This document shows positions 60,312 through 64,000 of a stretch of 64,000 nt of DNA, piece by piece; position 1 is the stretch's first letter, and every line of letters begins with the position of its first letter. The notes under the pieces were generated by a model, which was given only the letters and a program-made list of their open reading frames with translations, searched no databases and was not told the origin of the DNA. This DNA comes from Roseiarcus sp963726105 (GTDB lineage: Bacteria > Pseudomonadota > Alphaproteobacteria > Rhizobiales > Beijerinckiaceae), in the NCBI GenBank assembly GCA_963726105.1, contig CAVSBJ010000012.1, positions 496,001 through 560,000 of the forward strand, given 5' to 3'. The position numbers and the translations under genes were made by a program.

Positions 60312-62390
60312 ATGAAGGTGATTGGCGTCGATGTCGGGGGCACGTTTACCGATCTCATTTTCTCCGACCTCGATACTGGAGCCATGGCCATCCACAAGGT
60401 TCCGACCACCCCGCGGGATCCCTCGAACGGCGTCATGAAGGGCATCGAGGGTCTCCTCGCGTTGGCTGAGCGCAAGCCCGGAGAGATCGACCTCGTCTTT
60501 CATGCGACCACGACCGCGACCAACGCCGTCCTCGAGGACAAGGGGGCGAATGCGGGCATGATCACCAATGAAGGCTTCCGTGACGTTCTGCATATCGGAC
60601 GTCATCAGCGGGTCGAGCATTATTCGATCCGGCAAGAGCTGCCTTGGCAAAACCGTCCGCTGATCAAGCGTCGAAACCGTATGGTGGTTCCCGGACGTCT
60701 GGCGCCGCCGCAGGGCCATGAACTCGAGCCGTTGGACGAAGAGCGCGTGCGCGACGCGGCGATCGCCCTTCGCGACGCCGGCGTGGAATCCGTTGCGATC
60801 TGCTTTCTTTTCTCCTATCTCAACCCTGCGCACGAGGACCGCGCCAAGGCGATCGTATCCGAAATTCTCCCCGACGCCTTCGTCACAACGTCGTCCTTCG
60901 TCTCCCCGCAATTCCGCGAGTTCGAGCGGTTCACGACCGCTGCATTGGCGGCCTTCATCGGACCGAAGGTTCGGACATACATCACCCATCTCGATCAGTG
61001 GCTGAAGAGCGCGGGTCTGACTGCCGATCTCAGAATCATGGCCTCGAACGGGGGTGTAGCGACCGCAGGCATGGTGTCGGAGAAGCCGACACTGACGCTG
61101 CTTTCCGGGTTGGCGGCCGGCGTGCTCGCGGGGGCGTGGATCGGCGGGCTGGCTGAGCGCCGCAAATTGATCACCTTCGACATCGGCGGCACCAGCGCGG
61201 ACATCGGCATCATCGTTGATGGCAGGCTGACGGAGACAGACGCACGTTCAACATCGATCGCCGGTTTCCCGCTGCTCGCGCCCATGATCGACATCCACAC
61301 CATCGGCGCGGGCGGCGGCTCCATCGCCTACATCGACCACGGCGGGGCGTTTCGGGTCGGGCCGCGCAGCGCGGGCGCCGTTCCTGGACCGGCCGCTTAC
61401 GGGATGGGGGGCGAGGAACCGACTGTGACGGACGCCAATCTCGTCCTCGGCCGGCTCGACGCGGACGACTTCCTCGGCGGTGGAATGAGGCTCGACGCGG
61501 AAGCGGCGCGCCGCGCCGTAGGCTCCCTCGCAACTAGGCTTGGCCTTAGCCTCGGCGAAGCAGCGGAGGGAATTCTCAGCGTGATCAACGCCAATATGGC
61601 GAACGCGATCCGCTCGAGGACGATTCAGAAGGGCATCGACCCGCGCGGCTTTTCGCTCGTGGCCTTCGGCGGCGCCGGTCCGCTGCAGGGCGCCGAGGTC
61701 GCCTCGGCCCTCGACATTCCGGAGGTGATCATTCCGCCGTACCCCGGAATCACGTCCGCCATGGGGCTTCTCACGACTGATTTCAAATATGACGCCGTCC
61801 GGACGGAGTTTCAGGTCAGCGGCTCGGTTGATCTCAGGAAACTCAACAAGAGCCTCGCCGAAATGCAGGCTGGCCTCGCAGCGCAGTTTGAGGCGGACCA
61901 CATTCCCCTCGCCGAGGTGACTTTCTCCCGCGCTGGCGATTTTCGTTATGTCGGGCAAGGCTATGAGCTGCGCGTTCCGCTGCCCGATGGCGAGATCACC
62001 GAGGTAACGCTTCCCCAGGCGTGGAAGGCGTTCCACGCGGCGCATGCCGCCGAATACGGGCGCGCCTTCGCGGCAAGCCCGATTGAGATCGTGAACGTTC
62101 GCGTGAGCGGCGTCGGCCGCGTCCCGAAGCTGCGGGCGATGAAGACGCCGCAGGCCGGATCGCTGGAAAAGGCGAAGATCCGTGTCAGTCCTTGCTTGTT
62201 TCGCGTGAGCGATGAGCTTCAGAGCTCTGAGACGCCCTTCTATCGGCGCAGCGAGTTTCCGGTCGAGGAGACCTTTCCAGGTCCCGCCGTCATCTTGCAA
62301 ACGGACAGCACCACGCTCGTTCCGCCCGGCGCAAATGCGCGCGTCGACAGGACCGGCAATATCGTCATCAAGCTCGGAGGATCGCAATGA
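60312..62390 (+). CDS. Hydantoinase/oxoprolinase subunit A (HyuA-like)
   Basis: A protein of about 692 residues of the hydantoinase A/5-oxoprolinase family, an ATP-using ring-opening enzyme. It starts KVIGVDVGGTFTDLIFSD (ATP-binding hydantoinase N domain), has EFERFTTAALAAFIGPKVRT, the second phosphate-binding stretch ITFDIGGTSADIGII, and GAGGGSIAYID; a C-terminal domain ends FPGPAVILQTDSTTLVPPG. The frame is open to 60126, but the ATG at 60312 gives the conserved start. It overlaps HyuB by ATGA, the normal subunit pair. Substrate could be N-methylhydantoin, 5-oxoproline or a related cyclic amide. Confidence 0.92.
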   Translation: MKVIGVDVGGTFTDLIFSDLDTGAMAIHKVPTTPRDPSNGVMKGIEGLLALAERKPGEIDLVFHATTTATNAVLEDKGANAGMITNEGFRDVLHIGRHQRVEHYSIRQELPWQNRPLIKRRNRMVVPGRLAPPQGHELEPLDEERVRDAAIALRDAGVESVAICFLFSYLNPAHEDRAKAIVSEILPDAFVTTSSFVSPQFREFERFTTAALAAFIGPKVRTYITHLDQWLKSAGLTADLRIMASNGGVATAGMVSEKPTLTLLSGLAAGVLAGAWIGGLAERRKLITFDIGGTSADIGIIVDGRLTETDARSTSIAGFPLLAPMIDIHTIGAGGGSIAYIDHGGAFRVGPRSAGAVPGPAAYGMGGEEPTVTDANLVLGRLDADDFLGGGMRLDAEAARRAVGSLATRLGLSLGEAAEGILSVINANMANAIRSRTIQKGIDPRGFSLVAFGGAGPLQGAEVASALDIPEVIIPPYPGITSAMGLLTTDFKYDAVRTEFQVSGSVDLRKLNKSLAEMQAGLAAQFEADHIPLAEVTFSRAGDFRYVGQGYELRVPLPDGEITEVTLPQAWKAFHAAHAAEYGRAFAASPIEIVNVRVSGVGRVPKLRAMKTPQAGSLEKAKIRVSPCLFRVSDELQSSETPFYRRSEFPVEETFPGPAVILQTDSTTLVPPGANARVDRTGNIVIKLGGSQ

Positions 62391-64000
62391 CTGTTCATTC
62401 GGCGGTGGCGGCCGAGGCCAAAACTGCGACTCGGGTCAATCCGGTGACGTGAGCGATCATTTTCGGCGCGCTTGAAAACATCGCGATCGAGATGGGTCAC
62501 AAGCTGATGCGTATGGCCTATTCCAGCATTATCCGGGAATCCGAGGATTTCGGCGCCGCGCTGACCGACGCTGAGGGAGGCCAATTTTGCGAGTGCAAGA
62601 TGAGCACCCCGCTCCAGTCAGGCCCAATTCCCGGCTATATCCGAGGGATCCGAAAGGAGCTCGAGCGGCGCGGCGAATCGATCAGCCCAGGCGACGTCAT
62701 CATGCACAACGACCCCTATGGGGGGGCCTCGCACGGGCCGGACGTCGCCTTTTGCGTGCCGGTCTTTCTTGACGATCAATTGATCGGCTTCTCGGTCACG
62801 ACTGCCCATCACTTGGACATCGGCGCCTCGACTCCAGGCAGCGCGGGCATCGTCAGCGCCGTCGACGCCTATGCGGAAGGCCTGCAATTCAAGGCCATCA
62901 AGATCATCGAGGAAGGGCGCTCGAACCGGGCGGTCTGGCAACTCCTGCGCGACAACATCCGAGCGTCCGACCTCGTGGTCGGCGACATGGAGGCGCAGAT
63001 CAAGGCGGCGGAGATCGGCGCCGAACGGTTTCTCGCGCTGGTGCGGCAGTATGGGCTCGAGACCCTGATGCTCGCCTATCAGGATCTCATGGACTATTCA
63101 GAGCGTCTGATGCGCGCGGCGATCCGCGCCCTGCCCGACGGCGATTACGCGGCCGAGACGACAATCGACGGTTTCCTCGACGACCCGGAGGCGAAACGCC
63201 GCGATCTCAAGATCAAGGCGACGCTGAAGGTGCGCGGGGATGAGATGACCGTCGATCTGACCGGCACGGCTCCTCAGGTCGACGATCGGCCGATCAATAT
63301 GCCGCTCGAAGGGACGGTTGACTGCGCGATCTGGCTGACGCTCCGCTCCATCCTCCTTGACAGCGCCGTTTATGGGCACGTGCCGCAGAACATGGGGCTC
63401 ACGCGTCCGATCCGCATTGTCGCGCCGAAGGGAACGCTCGCGAACCCCAATTTCCCCGCGCCCGTCATCGCGCGCTTCTGTCCCGGCAACGCGCTCGCCG
63501 ACACCGTCATGAGGGCGCTCGCGCAATGCGTCCCCGGACAGGTCAGCGCCGGTATCGGCAATCTGCGTTGTGTCGCGTTCACCGGCCTCCATGAGGGCCG
63601 CCACTGGGTGCAGATGGAGATTCTCGAAGGGAGTTACGGCGGCAGAGAGGGCATGGACGGCATGGACGCCGTCGACACGCTTTACGCCAACACGCGAAAC
63701 AACCCGGTGGAGGATATCGAGTCGCATCTGCCGCTTCGCGTCAGCCGCTACGAGTTGCGCGACCAGGCGCCGGCGAAAGGCAGATGGCGAGGCGGCGTGG
63801 GCTCGGTGCGCGAATTCGCCTTTCTCTCCGAGGGCGCCTTTTCGGTCGAGGGCGAGGGACACAAATATCGGCCGTGGGGGTTCGCGGGCGGCGAAGACGG
63901 TTCGACCGCAGCATTGTCGCTGGTCACGGCGGCCGGCGGGGACACAGCTCTCCCGTCGAAAGTCCCCTATCGCGGGGCGAACCGTGGCGACCGGCTGGTG
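62387..64000 (+). pseudogene. Hydantoinase subunit B (HyuB-like), partial at right edge, in-frame TGA at codon 22
   Basis: From the ATG at 62387, overlapping HyuA, the frame reads ... TRVNPVT, then TGA (62450-62452), then AIIFGALENIAIEMGHKLMR in the same frame without further stops to the window edge. Family members have a conserved Asn/Asp-Pro-Val-Thr-Trp or -Leu at this spot, so TGA replaces a probable TGG. The body includes IRESEDFGAALTDAEGGQF, MHNDPYGGASHGPDVAF and VHLTGT-type strand VDLTGTAPQVDDRP. At least 538 codons are present. A restart after the TGA would lose little more than 20 residues. Sequencing substitution or a real nonsense change cannot be told apart. Confidence 0.85.

Noticed and set aside
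61248..62387. A 379-codon open frame on the minus strand
   Set aside because: It is antisense to HyuA, which has clear ATP-binding motifs throughout.
33948..62452. TGA read as Trp (altered genetic code) to explain the two in-frame TGA codons
   Set aside because: TGA is a normal stop here. It ends many intact genes in ATGA overlaps, for example at 5260, 6240, 32835 and 54158.
1..64000. CRISPR arrays, insertion sequences, tRNA or rRNA genes
   Set aside because: I found no regularly spaced repeats, transposase frames, terminal inverted repeats or RNA gene signatures, so a mobile-element origin of the region is not shown by this window.

Overview
The window is 64 kb of GC-rich DNA (about 60-65% G+C by eye) with alphaproteobacterial character: dense operons, ATGA stop/start overlaps, GTG and TTG starts, and many rhizobial-type sugar ABC importers. 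A member of the Hyphomicrobiales is the likeliest source, but no rRNA, tRNA or housekeeping gene is present to fix the taxon. It is an accessory catabolic region. I count eight ABC importers: seven of the ribose/fructose (CUT2) type and one of the polyamine type. Each is packed with its own enzymes, and four transcription regulators (GntR/FadR, GntR/UTRA, LacI, GntR/FCD) sit between the blocks.

Layout. (1) 152-8431, plus strand: TIM-barrel isomerase, ribokinase, amidohydrolase, transporter 1 (ATPase, two permeases, binding protein). (2) 17202-8441, minus: transporter 2 (binding protein, permease, ATPase, permease), then RraA-like aldolase, Gfo/Idh oxidoreductase, D-2-hydroxyacid dehydrogenase and epimerase; a divergent FadR-type GntR regulator starts at 17650. 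(3) 29178-18450, minus: orphan binding protein, amidase, transporter 3, a metallopeptidase, a PfkB kinase, an M20 peptidase and a YhfX-like PLP protein; the divergent HutC-type GntR starts at 29383. (4) 29383-34841, plus: BtpA/SgcQ protein, small proteins of unknown function, transporter 4 (FrcA-type). (5) 34967-40843, plus: LacI regulator, GATase1-like protein, transporter 5, PfkB kinase. (6) 49320-41106, minus: GntR, DUF3891 protein, transporter 6, phosphotriesterase-like hydrolase, kinase, second BtpA protein, TenA-like protein. (7) 49471-54802, plus: transporter 7 (Pot type), allantoinase-like deacetylase, hydantoin-racemase-like protein. (8) 59990-54865, minus: transporter 8, second allantoinase-like deacetylase, ureidoglycolate lyase; divergent from it, hydantoinase subunits HyuA and HyuB run off the right edge.

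How it works together: blocks 1-6 look like separate pathways in which a CUT2 importer brings in a sugar, sugar acid or sugar conjugate, which is then isomerised, phosphorylated, hydrolysed or oxidised. Blocks 7-8 look like use of cyclic ureides or amides (hydantoin or allantoin type). Substrates cannot be read from sequence.

A striking property is the number of interrupted frames: nine probable frameshifts and two in-frame TGA codons in otherwise well-conserved genes. Six of the frameshifts are repaired by adding one base to a run of three or four G or C. This points to base-calling or assembly error as the first explanation, ahead of real gene decay. I record them as disrupted genes with the restored product named.
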